DNA from: Wukongibacter sp050859025
GTDB lineage: Bacteria > Bacillota > Clostridia > Peptostreptococcales > Caminicellaceae
NCBI RefSeq assembly: GCF_050859025.1
Contig: NZ_CP138200.1
Location: 682,001 to 746,000, forward strand
Direction: 5' to 3'
DNA length: 64,000 bases
The notes under the pieces are model-generated. The model was not told the origin of the DNA and did no database searches. It worked only from the letters and a program-made list of their open reading frames with translations. Every line of letters begins with the position of its first letter. Within the stretch, counting starts at the first letter, position 1. Made by a program: the position numbers and the translations under genes. Below, one piece after another: positions 7,992 through 17,098 of the stretch.

Positions 7992-10811
7992 TTATTTATC
8001 ATACATATTTTTTATCTCATAGGTTACATAACCATCATTTACTGTAAATACCATATATTTAAGGTTTTGATAATTAAATTTACTATCTGTAGGATAGGTT
8101 TTCAATTTGACTATTCTTATACCATCAATAGCTTCAACTTCAAAGGCTTTGTTATTTCCTCCTGTAAATATCCAAACATCTATATTTTTCTCTTCCTTGA
8201 GGTTTCTAAGGGTATCAAGGAATAATTTTTCTTCAAGCTTATCATTGAAGCTTAAAGGTTTTGGCAAGGTAACAAAAAGACTGTCTGAATCTATGGTTTT
8301 GAGGGTATTAAATAACCAAGTCCATTGGTTATAATCTGTTGCCCGAATACTTCCGTTATTATTGTTATTAAGCTTTATGAAGGAGCTATTCTTAAACTTA
8401 GTATGGGAATAGCCGGAAGTTACAACCATATATTCGTTAGACAATCGCTGTGATAATTTGTCATCTACTTGATTTGTGAAAAGGTTCAAGCTCATATCAC
8501 TAGAAACATTAGAAAGTTTATTCACAACAAGGTTGTCTAATAATGTATTCATATCTGCGATTTCTCCATGAGCTAAAAATCTAAAGGAGTTCTCGTTTTT
8601 TAGCTCTGCAGGAATATTTCTTGCATCAGAGTAAACAATAGTATCTTTTGGAATCTCCTTATCAACCTTTGATTTGTAGAATGCAGTAAGGTCATCTATA
8701 TAAATATGGCCCGAATCTTTGTAGCTAGGTTCTATTTCAACTAAATATAATCTTTCTAGCTTTAATGGAGCTGCTGCGTTAGAAGGAACATATGCTTCAA
8801 CAAATTTCCAGCCCTCCCAATCCACATATCTTTCAAAGGTCAAGTTGAAGGAGCTTCCAGTTGAATCCGTTACCTTTCCTCTAAGCCAGTGACTATTTCC
8901 TTTATTACCATATACCCACATCCCCAATTTTTCAGGTCTTTCTTCCATAGAGATACCACCATTATCGAAGACAATATAGGCAGCTTTAGTATCATTTGCA
9001 TTGCTGAAATCATAGTTCAATTTGGCGGAAGAATTACCTGACTTTTCCTTAGATGATAATTCAAGGTTTCCTTTAACCTCATTAGGATAGGGTAAAAAGC
9101 TTCCATTTAAATTTTCAAAGTCTTCTATAATAGTATGTAAAAGACCAGTTGATACATGTACATATGCATTGAGATCATATAAGGATGCTTTTACGATGTC
9201 ATTACTTACCTTATCTGTACTTATGAATTTATTATTTTCTATTTCTCCTAAACCATTTGGAATAGACCAAATTAAGGCACTGGAGTCTATCCTCGCCTCA
9301 TATCCTTCATCATTAGTAGCTGATACATATATAGGTACTTCCTTATTAGACTCTGCATATATTTTAGATGGAGACACCTTTAGTTTTACTGGGTTATCAA
9401 GAGCTCTTACTTTAATAGAAGCAGTTTCTCCATTATAGGAAGCTGTTATAGTTCCTATGCCAGCACTTTGAGGAATAAACTTATTATCAACAAACCTTCC
9501 CTCTATGCCTTCAACGCTCCATTTAGCCTTAGTAGGATCTATTTCAAGAGGATTATAATTTTTGTCATAGCCCTTTATAAAAAGCTCTCTTGATGTATCA
9601 ATAAAAATATTGCTATCAACGGTGTCTAGTTTTATACCCTTTAGAGAGGATTCTGGACCGTTATTTAAGACTGCTAGAGCATTCATAATTCGTCTCTCAT
9701 AGCCACCGGAAGGATGATTTGCAATATCTAGATTTCTTTCGCCAGAAGATTTTACTATCATTTCTGTGGAACCTCCGCCGTCGAGGTTAATACCATTATA
9801 GGCCCCAAGCTCTACAAGAATCTCTGCTAGTTCGGTTTGAGTTACACCTGGATAAGATGCATTTCGACCATCAATTGTTACCATAATAACTTCTTTCTTA
9901 TCCTCACTAATTCCTATAGCAGTTCTCGGATGACTTCCCGAGATATTAAGAGAAAATTCTTGAGGAATAAATCCATCCTTTAGTATCTGAGCTCCACCAC
10001 CCATAGCTAAAGCAAGCTCTTTGAAGTTAGGCGCACTTGAAACTTCTACTAAAACCCTATCATTCACTGAAAAGTTATTTAGTAGTAGTTCCTTTGTTGT
10101 ACCTGCAGCGGCTATGATATATCCATCTTCAGGAATCATTGTAGCCTCTAGATTGTCTCGAATTTCTTTTACTTGATCATTAATAACAACGACTTCAACT
10201 ATATTTTCATGCTTTTCTGTTCCGAAGGAAAATTCCCCCCAGGATTTGTCTAAGAGAATAATGCCGTTGTTAACATAAGATTTATTCTTATAGTTAATAT
10301 TCAATACATAGTCTTTATCTAGATTCATGAATTTTTGAGTATTTCCGGCCCAATAGTCTATAAATGCTTTGCTATCATTATCTATATTAAATGTAGCGAA
10401 GTCAGGGCTATTTTTTGATGATGTAACAAGATCCCCTTCTCTAACTATAGGTCCAACTGTTGAAAATTCCTTGGTATCATAGAAATCACCATTAACAGCT
10501 CCTATAATCCTATTGGCTGATTCATTTTTAGAGGCAAGACCTGTTAAAGCATCTCTACCGGATATTCCGTTTTCACTTGTTAGCACGTCTAAAGAAGTAT
10601 ACTCATCATCAAGGTCGATTCTAAGGATATTCATGTTTAACCAACCCCTATTAGTAAACCTTGATATTTTTTCGTGGATGACACCCCTAGATATATTTTC
10701 TGAGGAGCGTTCTTCATAGATTTCAACGAAGTCAGCAAATGAAAAGGTGATGACACTATTAAAGATCAAAGCTGTGGTTACTAGTTTAATAAAGCTCTTT
10801 TTTAGATTCAA
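7992..10811 (-). CDS. Secreted phosphodiester glycosidase (NAGPA domain) multidomain protein
   Basis: 939 residues with a Sec signal peptide (MNLKKSFIKLVTTALIFNSV, cleavage near residue 26). Residues about 60-385 form a phosphodiester glycosidase (NAGPA/DUF2233) domain with the family motifs NGDFYD, HPRTAIGI, VTIDGR..GVTQTELAEIL and NGINLDGGGSTEM. Then come two Ig-like (Big-type) segments (about 395-565), a carbohydrate-binding-like segment (about 570-700, W-G-N-S-H motif) and a C-terminal 200 residues resembling a degenerate calcineurin-type phosphoesterase. Such proteins act on cell-surface glycan phosphodiesters. The start is TTG 10811 behind AGGAGG with 9-base spacing. The gene overlaps the end of ttcA by 26 bases, so the two are co-transcribed. 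Family assignment is strong; substrate is unknown. Confidence 0.88.
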   Translation of the reverse strand: MNLKKSFIKLVTTALIFNSVITFSFADFVEIYEERSSENISRGVIHEKISRFTNRGWLNMNILRIDLDDEYTSLDVLTSENGISGRDALTGLASKNESANRIIGAVNGDFYDTKEFSTVGPIVREGDLVTSSKNSPDFATFNIDNDSKAFIDYWAGNTQKFMNLDKDYVLNINYKNKSYVNNGIILLDKSWGEFSFGTEKHENIVEVVVINDQVKEIRDNLEATMIPEDGYIIAAAGTTKELLLNNFSVNDRVLVEVSSAPNFKELALAMGGGAQILKDGFIPQEFSLNISGSHPRTAIGISEDKKEVIMVTIDGRNASYPGVTQTELAEILVELGAYNGINLDGGGSTEMIVKSSGERNLDIANHPSGGYERRIMNALAVLNNGPESSLKGIKLDTVDSNIFIDTSRELFIKGYDKNYNPLEIDPTKAKWSVEGIEGRFVDNKFIPQSAGIGTITASYNGETASIKVRALDNPVKLKVSPSKIYAESNKEVPIYVSATNDEGYEARIDSSALIWSIPNGLGEIENNKFISTDKVSNDIVKASLYDLNAYVHVSTGLLHTIIEDFENLNGSFLPYPNEVKGNLELSSKEKSGNSSAKLNYDFSNANDTKAAYIVFDNGGISMEERPEKLGMWVYGNKGNSHWLRGKVTDSTGSSFNLTFERYVDWEGWKFVEAYVPSNAAAPLKLERLYLVEIEPSYKDSGHIYIDDLTAFYKSKVDKEIPKDTIVYSDARNIPAELKNENSFRFLAHGEIADMNTLLDNLVVNKLSNVSSDMSLNLFTNQVDDKLSQRLSNEYMVVTSGYSHTKFKNSSFIKLNNNNNGSIRATDYNQWTWLFNTLKTIDSDSLFVTLPKPLSFNDKLEEKLFLDTLRNLKEEKNIDVWIFTGGNNKAFEVEAIDGIRIVKLKTYPTDSKFNYQNLKYMVFTVNDGYVTYEIKNMYDK

Positions 10812-11538
10812 TGAATTCTTCCTCCTTTATTTTCCAAATATTCAATTGCTTTTCATTTTTTAATGCATTTAATAGATTTTGTTTTGAATAGGGTATATCC
10901 TTGTACAGCTTCATAAGGGATTGCTTTATGTACTCTCTTTTTGTATTACCATCGGCAGGACAAGGACTCTTTACTTCCGGTAAGCCATGTCTTTTTATAG
11001 CCCTTACTATTTCCCTTTCATCAGCATAAATCATAGGCCGTATCATTGTAAGGTCCTTCCTGCTGAGATAAGTTACAGGATTAAAGGTATGGATTCTACC
11101 TTCATAAAACATGCTTAGAAATAAGGTTTCAATCGCATCATCACTGTGATGACCAAGGGCTAATTTATTTATAGAATTATCCTTACAAAGGTTATGTAGA
11201 GCAGCCCTTTTAAATCTAGAACATAGAGAACAGGGATTTTTCTCTCTTCGTTCTTCGAATACTAAATTCCCGATTTCGGTAGGTTTTATTATGTATTCTA
11301 TATTTATCTCATCACACATTTTTTCAATGGGAGTAAGATCAAAGTTATCAAAGCCTAGAGTTAAGGTTAAGGCCTTGAGTTCATATTTTACAGGTGAAAA
11401 GTTTTGAAAGAGTTTAAGACCATATAATAAGGCAACACTATCCTTTCCACCAGAAACTCCAACTCCTACGACGTCTCCATCTTGGATCATATTAAAATCC
11501 ATAATAGCTTTCTTAATGCATCCCAAAATTTTTCTCAT
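10786..11538 (-). CDS. ttcA: tRNA 2-thiocytidine synthetase TtcA-like (PP-loop ATPase)
   Basis: 250 residues with the N-type ATP pyrophosphatase loop SGGKDS (about residues 29-34), the central CSLC cysteine pair, LGHHSDDAIETLFLSMF, and a late Cys in KSPCPADG. This is the TtcA/TilS branch in which an iron-sulfur cluster on Cys residues helps thiolate C32 of tRNA. Low-GC anaerobes often carry two or more TtcA-like paralogues, so the exact tRNA or other thiolation target is not certain. It is the first gene of a two-gene minus-strand operon with the NAGPA protein, an odd pairing with no obvious functional link. Confidence 0.87.
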   Translation of the reverse strand: MRKILGCIKKAIMDFNMIQDGDVVGVGVSGGKDSVALLYGLKLFQNFSPVKYELKALTLTLGFDNFDLTPIEKMCDEINIEYIIKPTEIGNLVFEERREKNPCSLCSRFKRAALHNLCKDNSINKLALGHHSDDAIETLFLSMFYEGRIHTFNPVTYLSRKDLTMIRPMIYADEREIVRAIKRHGLPEVKSPCPADGNTKREYIKQSLMKLYKDIPYSKQNLLNALKNEKQLNIWKIKEEEFIESKKELY

Positions 11539-11626
11539 TTAATCCCTCATTTAGTATGTAATATATATAGAATTTAGTCATAAAACTTATTTTAAAAGAA
11601 TAAAAAATAATATTGTACATTAGCTA

Positions 11627-11728
11627 TATAGAACGCACTTATAAATCTACATTTTGGTTTCTTTAATAGCCAAAGTTTCAAGGCTTTTAAAGGAATCAAA
11701 ATGTAAAAGATTTATTGCGACTTCTATA
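11627..11728. repeat. Family B palindromic element, copy 5 (reverse orientation)
   Basis: Reverse complement of 6983-7084 over all 102 bases, which implies recent spread. Flanking TA is present on both sides. Confidence 0.88.
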
Positions 11729-12103
11729 ACTGATAGCTAACAGCAAAGCTTTGAAACTGAGTCTTTAGATTATAAAGCTATACATGATTAACCAGTTCAA
11801 AGATATAACTATTTTTAATAGCACTTAGGAAATTCTCCATACAATAATTATACTTTAATAACAAAGCTTAACATAATTAAATATGTATTACAAAATGTAT
11901 CTATCTAAAAGGGAATTTGAGCAATAGTGATTGGCATATATATATTTGTTATGGTATGCTATATATGTTGAAAGATCTTAGTTTCAAGGTGTTGATTTTG
12001 GGTATAATTGTCAACAGTTAATCTAATACAAATACAATAATTTTTCAGACAATAATAAGGTTAGGCATATAAACACAGGTCTATACTTAGTGGGTGATAA
12101 AAG
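11729..12103. other. AT-rich intergenic stretch, no gene seen
   Basis: I find no credible open frame, RNA or repeat copy here. It should hold the promoter of the small exporter gene. A TATATATATTTG / GTATGCTATATATG dyad near 11938-11970 is AT-rich and unremarkable. Confidence 0.5.
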
Positions 12104-12571
12104 GTGAATCTATGGGATTTTTTATCGGAAGAATTGAAAATATTAGTGATTTCTAGTCTTCCAATAATAGAATTAAGGGGGGCTATTCCCTATGCTATAT
12201 CGAGGGGAATGAATCCTTTGCATGCAGCTTTATTGTGCATAGGAGGTAGCATGGTTCCTGTACCATTTTTACTATTCTTTTTAAAGCCTTTTTTCGCTAG
12301 CTTGAGAAACGTCCTAATGATAGAGAAATTTGAAAAATGGCTTATTAGAAGAGTTGAGAAAAAAGCTAAAAGGATAAAGAAATACAGTGTATTTGGATTG
12401 GTTCTATTTGTTGCAGTGCCCTTGCCTTCAACGGGGGTATGGACAGGGGCTATAGCTGCAGCTTTCTTTAACCTTAGAAACAAGTATGCATTTTTTGCAA
12501 TATTGCTTGGAAATACCATAGCAGCATTTATAATAACATTTTTAAGTTATTTTGCTGTTTCAAAAATGTAA
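12104..12571 (+). CDS. Small multi-drug export family membrane protein (COG2426)
   Basis: 155 residues with four hydrophobic segments: LVISSLPIIELRGAIPYAIS, ALLCIGGSMVPVPFLLFFLK, VFGLVLFVAVPLPSTGVWTGAIAAAF and AFFAILLGNTIAAFIITFLS. The motifs PIIELRGAIP and PLPSTGVWTGA are hallmarks of the Sm_multidrug_ex family, named from weak evidence; the true substrate is unknown. The start is GTG 12104. The ribosome site is weak (GGGTGATAAAAG) and GTG is preferred because it precedes the conserved MNLWDFLSEELK region. A single gene followed by the metK leader. Confidence 0.85.
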   Translation: MNLWDFLSEELKILVISSLPIIELRGAIPYAISRGMNPLHAALLCIGGSMVPVPFLLFFLKPFFASLRNVLMIEKFEKWLIRRVEKKAKRIKKYSVFGLVLFVAVPLPSTGVWTGAIAAAFFNLRNKYAFFAILLGNTIAAFIITFLSYFAVSKM

Positions 12572-12623
12572 TTTATTTATAACAAAAAAATTGTAAGCAT
12601 AAAAACATTTTTATAGAAATATA

Positions 12624-12652
12624 TTGACTATAATGTATATATATGTTATTAT
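12624..12652 (+). promoter_or_regulatory. Sigma-A promoter of the metK S-box leader
   Basis: TTGACT at 12624-12629 and TATTAT at 12647-12652 with 17-base spacing. The predicted start of transcription is near 12660, about 20 bases before the riboswitch. Confidence 0.7.
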
Positions 12653-12679
12653 CGTTATGTCAAATTGAATAATCTGCTT

Positions 12680-12786
12680 CACCTTATCAAGAGCGACGGA
12701 GGGAATAGGCCCTATGAAGTCCGGCAACCGGTACAATGTATACGGTGCTAAGTCCTACGGAATATTATATTCTGGAAGATGAGGAA
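12680..12786 (+). ncRNA. SAM-I (S-box) riboswitch upstream of metK
   Basis: Contains the conserved S-box core: CCTTATCAAGAG, GGAGGGA..GGCCCTATGAAG, CCGGCAACC, CGGTGCTAAGTCC and GGAAGATGAGG. P1 pairs CCTTATC (12682-12688) with GATGAGG (12778-12784). It binds S-adenosylmethionine and, when bound, favours the terminator that follows. metK encodes the enzyme that makes SAM, so this is direct product feedback. Confidence 0.96.
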
Positions 12787-12797
12787 TCTGTGATAAA

Positions 12798-12825
12798 AAC
12801 CTCTTCTTTCAGAAGAGGTTTTTTT
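12798..12825 (+). terminator. Riboswitch-controlled terminator (expression platform)
   Basis: AACCTCTTCT pairs with AGAAGAGGTT around TTC, followed by TTTTT. Placed 12 bases after the aptamer P1 stem, as in S-box attenuators. Confidence 0.92.
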
Positions 12826-12847
12826 GTAATATATAGGAAATTATAAG
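12820..12847. repeat. Short intergenic repeat shared with 3551-3578
   Basis: TTTTTTGTAATATATA then GGAAATTATAAG, one difference from the copy at 3551. It overlaps the T run of the metK attenuator. Confidence 0.4.
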
Positions 12848-12892
12848 TTTAATAAATATAATTTCCATAATGTATTAAAAAAGTCAACCTTT

Positions 12893-12916
12893 AAAATCTT
12901 TATAAAAGATGTTGTT
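12893..12916. repeat. Short family D repeat
   Basis: AAAATCTTTATAAAAGATGT resembles 3317-3338, 49620-49640 and 58209-58230. Confidence 0.3.
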
Positions 12917-13062
12917 CAATTGCTAGAATATGTAGAATAATTAATTAAGGGCATAATAAGGGAATCCTCTATAAATAAGGTGATAATATTTGGGTAGGAA
13001 TATTCAAATAATGATAAACAAGGTAATTTTAATATGAATTGAATATAAAGGAGGAAAAGAAA

Positions 13063-14250
13063 TTGAAAAGACTATTTACATCAGAATCTGTTACTGAAGG
13101 ACATCCAGATAAGATTTGTGATCAAGTTTCAGATTCCATCTTAGACGCAATATTTGCTAAGGATCCAAATGCTCGTGTGGCGTGTGAAACTTCTGTTACA
13201 ACAGGGCTAGTATTGGTAGCTGGTGAAATCTCCACTAAGTGTTATGTAGATATACCAAAAATCGTAAGAAAAACTATTAAAGAAATTGGATACACTAGAG
13301 CCAAGTATGGATTTGATTCTGATACTTGTGCGGTACTTACTTCTATAGATGAGCAATCTCCTGATATAGCTATGGGAGTTGATGAAGCATTAGAGCGTAA
13401 AGCAGGTGAAATGAATGATGAGATTGAAGCTATAGGAGCTGGGGATCAAGGTATTATGTTTGGTTTTGCTTGTAATGAAACTCCAGAGTTAATGCCTCTA
13501 CCAATTGCTCTTTCTCATAAGCTGGCTAGAAGGCTTTCAGAGGTAAGAAAAGATGGAACTTTAAAGTATCTTCGTCCCGATGGAAAAACTCAAGTGACAG
13601 TAGAGTATCAAGATAACAAGCCTGTTAGAATCGATACTATTGTTATATCTACTCAACATGGACCAGAGATTAGTCGTGAACAAATAGAAAAGGACTTAAT
13701 TGAAAATGTAGTAAATAAAATAGTGCCGTCTGAATTATTAGATGAAAATACAAGATATTTGATAAATCCTACTGGTAGATTCGTTATAGGTGGACCTCAA
13801 GGAGATGCAGGCTTAACTGGAAGAAAGATTATTGTTGATACCTACGGAGGATATTCAAGACACGGTGGTGGAGCTTTCTCTGGTAAAGATCCTACTAAGG
13901 TTGATAGATCAGCTGCCTATGCTGCAAGATACGTTGCGAAAAATATCGTTGCAGCAGGCCTTGCAGACAAATGTGAGCTAGAGCTTGCATATGCTATTGG
14001 TGTAGCACAGCCAGTTTCTATACTAGTTGAAACCTTCGGAACAGGAAAGGTTTCAGAAGAAAAGCTAGTAGAGCTTGTTAAAAAACACTTTGATCTAAGA
14101 CCAGCTGCTATTATAAAGGACTTAGATTTAAGAAGACCTATATATAGACAAACAGCTGCATATGGACACTTTGGAAGAACAGATATCAATTTACCGTGGG
14201 AAAAAACTGATAAAGCTGAAATACTTAAAAAGGAAGCATTTGCAGAATAA
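13063..14250 (+). CDS. metK: S-adenosylmethionine synthetase
   Basis: 395 residues, the normal MetK length. It makes SAM from methionine and ATP in the cytoplasm. Signatures: N-terminal FTSESVTEGHPDKICDQ (ATP-binding His and metal-binding Asp), GAGDQGIMFG, and the P-loop-like GGGAFSGKDPTKVDRSAAYAARY. The start is TTG 13063, which has AAAGGAGG eight bases upstream and gives the classical KRLFTSESVTEGHPDK N-terminus. The longer frame from 13039 would put the start before that ribosome site. Controlled by the S-box riboswitch and ended by the strong terminator at 14267-14298. Confidence 0.97.
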   Translation: MKRLFTSESVTEGHPDKICDQVSDSILDAIFAKDPNARVACETSVTTGLVLVAGEISTKCYVDIPKIVRKTIKEIGYTRAKYGFDSDTCAVLTSIDEQSPDIAMGVDEALERKAGEMNDEIEAIGAGDQGIMFGFACNETPELMPLPIALSHKLARRLSEVRKDGTLKYLRPDGKTQVTVEYQDNKPVRIDTIVISTQHGPEISREQIEKDLIENVVNKIVPSELLDENTRYLINPTGRFVIGGPQGDAGLTGRKIIVDTYGGYSRHGGGAFSGKDPTKVDRSAAYAARYVAKNIVAAGLADKCELELAYAIGVAQPVSILVETFGTGKVSEEKLVELVKKHFDLRPAAIIKDLDLRRPIYRQTAAYGHFGRTDINLPWEKTDKAEILKKEAFAE

Positions 14251-14266
14251 GTGTTTAAATAGGAAC

Positions 14267-14298
14267 AAAAAAGACGGCTCTATAGAGCTGTCTTTTTT
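14267..14298 (+). terminator. metK terminator
   Basis: AAAAAAGACGGCTC pairs with GAGCTGTCTTTTTT around TATA. Symmetric, so it may also serve the convergent DUF378 gene. Confidence 0.9.
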
Positions 14299-14371
14299 GT
14301 TATTGACGATATTAAACTGATTATCTAAAATTATGACTCGGTAGTTTCAATTGATGCTACTAGCTTAGATG

Positions 14372-14590
14372 CTAATCTCTTACTCCTCTGTTTCTAAACA
14401 GAAAGCTGATTGCATATGCTCCAGCTATACCAACTACGCCATAAACAATTCTACTTATTCCTGATGCTTGACCTACTGATATAGCTCCAGAACCTCCTAA
14501 TAATGCGGCTACTAAGTCATAACCAAAGAGGCCCACTAATAGCCAGTTAAGTGCTCCTATTATTACTAACACAAGAGCTACTCTATCCAT
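14372..14590 (-). CDS. DUF378 family membrane protein
   Basis: 72 residues and two or three hydrophobic stretches. The start MDRVALVLVIIGALNWLLVGLFGYDLVAALLG is the DUF378 hallmark (IGALNWLLVGLF), followed by a second helix ISRIVYGVVGIAGAYAISFL. Widespread in Firmicutes (YuzA-like); function unknown. AAAGGAGA lies a short distance before ATG 14590. It sits alone between metK (convergent) and recD2 (divergent). Confidence 0.87.
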   Translation of the reverse strand: MDRVALVLVIIGALNWLLVGLFGYDLVAALLGGSGAISVGQASGISRIVYGVVGIAGAYAISFLFRNRGVRD

Positions 14591-14800
14591 AACTTATCTC
14601 TCCTTTTTAGGGATACTTATTTTGATTATCCCTTGACTTGTTTCAAGTATTATTATTCCAATTTTAAAAATAAAAAAACATATAAAAATGTGTAAAAATA
14701 AGAAAAAAATGGAAACAAAAGCAGACTTTATAGCTGTGATTTCTAATTATGTTATAATAGGTAGTAGAAGAAATATTATCTAAAATTATGTGGTGATTTT

Positions 14801-17026
14801 ATGTCTATGGAAATTAACGGTGTTGTAAAGGAAATTATATTTAAAAATGAAGAAAATGGCTATGTAGTAGCTGAGATAGATACGGGAAAAGAGGATATAG
14901 TGGTGGTAGGATATATACCTATCATAAATGTTGGGGAGACTATGTCTTTTAGTGGAAGTATTACGGTGCATCCCATATACGGAGAACAATTACAGGTAGT
15001 AAATAGTAAACAAATTCCTCCTGAGAGTCTAGAGGGAATTAAAAGCTATCTTTCATCGGGTCTACTAAAGGGGATTGGGGAAAAGATGGCTGAGCGTATA
15101 GTAGAAAGATTTGGTAAGGATTCTTTAGATATTATTCAATACTATCCCGAAAGGCTAACGGAGGTCAATGGGATAGGGGCTAAGAAGGCCAAAGACATAG
15201 CTGATGCCTTTGAAGAGCAGAGAGACATTAAGGAAGTGATGGTATTTTTAGGTCAGTTTGGTGTATCAACGGCCTATGCAGTTAAGATATTTAAAAAATA
15301 TGGAGATAGGACCATAGAGAACTTAAGGGAAAACCCATACAGGTTAGCCGATGATATATCGGGAATAGGCTTTAAGATGGCTGACACAATTGCCAAAAGA
15401 ATGGGAATCGACCCGAAGTCACCCTATAGGATTATGTGTGGCATAAAGTATGCTTTAACTCAGTATAATCTTGAAGGGCACACCTATGGTATCAAGGAAA
15501 ATCTCGTCGATAGGACCTGTGAAATTTTGGGTGTAGAAGCTAGTATGATAGAGGATGGAATTATAACCTTGACTATAAACGGAGAGATACATCAGGAGAA
15601 TATTGATGGTGACATAGCCGTATTTCCAATGGCATTTTTCTATGCAGAGACAGGAGCGTGTAAAAAGCTGATAGAACTTTCGGGGACAAGCTTCGAAAAT
15701 CCTAATATAGATATAGAAGAAGAAATAAGAAATATTGAAAAAGAAGAAGACATTGTTCTGGCAGATAATCAGAGAGATGCTGTTAAGGAGGCCTTTACTA
15801 ATGGTGTTACGGTAATAACTGGAGGACCGGGAACGGGGAAAACGACTACAGTTAACAGTATTATTAAGCTATTTGAAGGCCAAAATTTGAAGATCGGGTT
15901 GGCAGCTCCAACGGGCAGAGCAGCGAAAAGACTCACAGAGACAACAGGAAGAGAAGCTAAGACCATCCATAGGCTTTTAGAATATTCTTATGCCGATGAT
16001 GGTGGAGGAATGGGTTTTATGAAGAATGGAGAAGAACCCCTGAGCTTTGATGTTATTATTATTGATGAGGTTTCAATGGTTGATATACTTTTGATGTATC
16101 ATTTACTTAAGGCTATTCCTCCAGAGACCAGGGTGATTCTAGTTGGTGATGTGGACCAACTGCCATCGGTTGGACCTGGAAATGTACTCCATGACATAAT
16201 AGAAAGTGGAATAGTAAAAGTAGTAAGATTGACAGAGATATTTAGACAGGCCAAAGAGAGTATGATAGTTGTTAATGCCCATATGATAAATAAGGGAGTA
16301 AGGCCGAAGCTTAATGTAAAGGATAAGGACTTTTTCTTCTTACCAAAGCGCAACCAAGATGATATACTCTATACCATAAAGGAATTATGTGTAAAAAGAC
16401 TACCTAAATTTAACGATTATGATCCACGAAGGGATATTCAAGTGCTGACTCCAATGAAAAATAGCAGGATTGGAACAAACAATATGAATAGTGAGCTTCA
16501 GGATATACTTAATCCAAAATGTAACTCAAAGAGGGAAAAAAAGATAGGTGACAGGTTATTTAGAGTCGGAGATAAGGTAATGCAGATAAAAAATAACTAT
16601 AATATAAAATGGAAGAGTGAAGATGGACTTAGAAATGGTGAAGGTGTATTTAATGGAGATATAGGATATGTTACCTTTATAAATGATGAAGCAAAAACAC
16701 TATCGGTTTGCTTTGATGATGAAAAAAATGTAGATTATGATTTTTCAGGTTTAGATGAAATAGTACTTGCCTATTCCATAACTATTCATAAGAGTCAAGG
16801 AAGTGAGTTTCCTGTAGTTGTTATGCCAATTTGTTGGGGACCTCCAATGCTACTAAATAGAAATCTGTTATATACAGCCGTCACACGTGCTAGGGAACTG
16901 GTAGTTCTAGTAGGGATGGAGAAGTATTTATATATGATGATTAAAAACGAAAGAAATTCAAATAGGAATTCGGGATTGAAATTTAGGCTAAAAAAAATTC
17001 TAGAGATAAACAACTTTCAGTCCTAA
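14801..17026 (+). CDS. recD2: ATP-dependent DNA helicase RecD2
   Basis: 741 residues, the size of RecD2-type (RecBC-independent) superfamily 1B 5'-3' helicases. The N-terminal OB-like and helix-hairpin-helix region (about 90-200, with GIGEKMAERIV, VNGIGAKKAKDIA and ISGIGFKMADTIA) is the RecD2 mark. The motor has Walker A GGPGTGKTTT (about 341-349), LAAPTGRAAKRL, DEVSMVD (Walker B, about 422), GDVDQLPSVGPG, RLTEIFRQA and the late motif AYSITIHKSQGSEFPVV. It acts in DNA repair and replication-fork maintenance. Its place directly ahead of comF is common in Clostridia. Confidence 0.95.
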   Translation: MSMEINGVVKEIIFKNEENGYVVAEIDTGKEDIVVVGYIPIINVGETMSFSGSITVHPIYGEQLQVVNSKQIPPESLEGIKSYLSSGLLKGIGEKMAERIVERFGKDSLDIIQYYPERLTEVNGIGAKKAKDIADAFEEQRDIKEVMVFLGQFGVSTAYAVKIFKKYGDRTIENLRENPYRLADDISGIGFKMADTIAKRMGIDPKSPYRIMCGIKYALTQYNLEGHTYGIKENLVDRTCEILGVEASMIEDGIITLTINGEIHQENIDGDIAVFPMAFFYAETGACKKLIELSGTSFENPNIDIEEEIRNIEKEEDIVLADNQRDAVKEAFTNGVTVITGGPGTGKTTTVNSIIKLFEGQNLKIGLAAPTGRAAKRLTETTGREAKTIHRLLEYSYADDGGGMGFMKNGEEPLSFDVIIIDEVSMVDILLMYHLLKAIPPETRVILVGDVDQLPSVGPGNVLHDIIESGIVKVVRLTEIFRQAKESMIVVNAHMINKGVRPKLNVKDKDFFFLPKRNQDDILYTIKELCVKRLPKFNDYDPRRDIQVLTPMKNSRIGTNNMNSELQDILNPKCNSKREKKIGDRLFRVGDKVMQIKNNYNIKWKSEDGLRNGEGVFNGDIGYVTFINDEAKTLSVCFDDEKNVDYDFSGLDEIVLAYSITIHKSQGSEFPVVVMPICWGPPMLLNRNLLYTAVTRARELVVLVGMEKYLYMMIKNERNSNRNSGLKFRLKKILEINNFQS

Positions 17027-17098
17027 TAAATTTTAAGTGTTAATCTTGTTTATCTATAGACTAGAAGCTTATTGATTGGTAAGGAAAGGTTGACTTTG

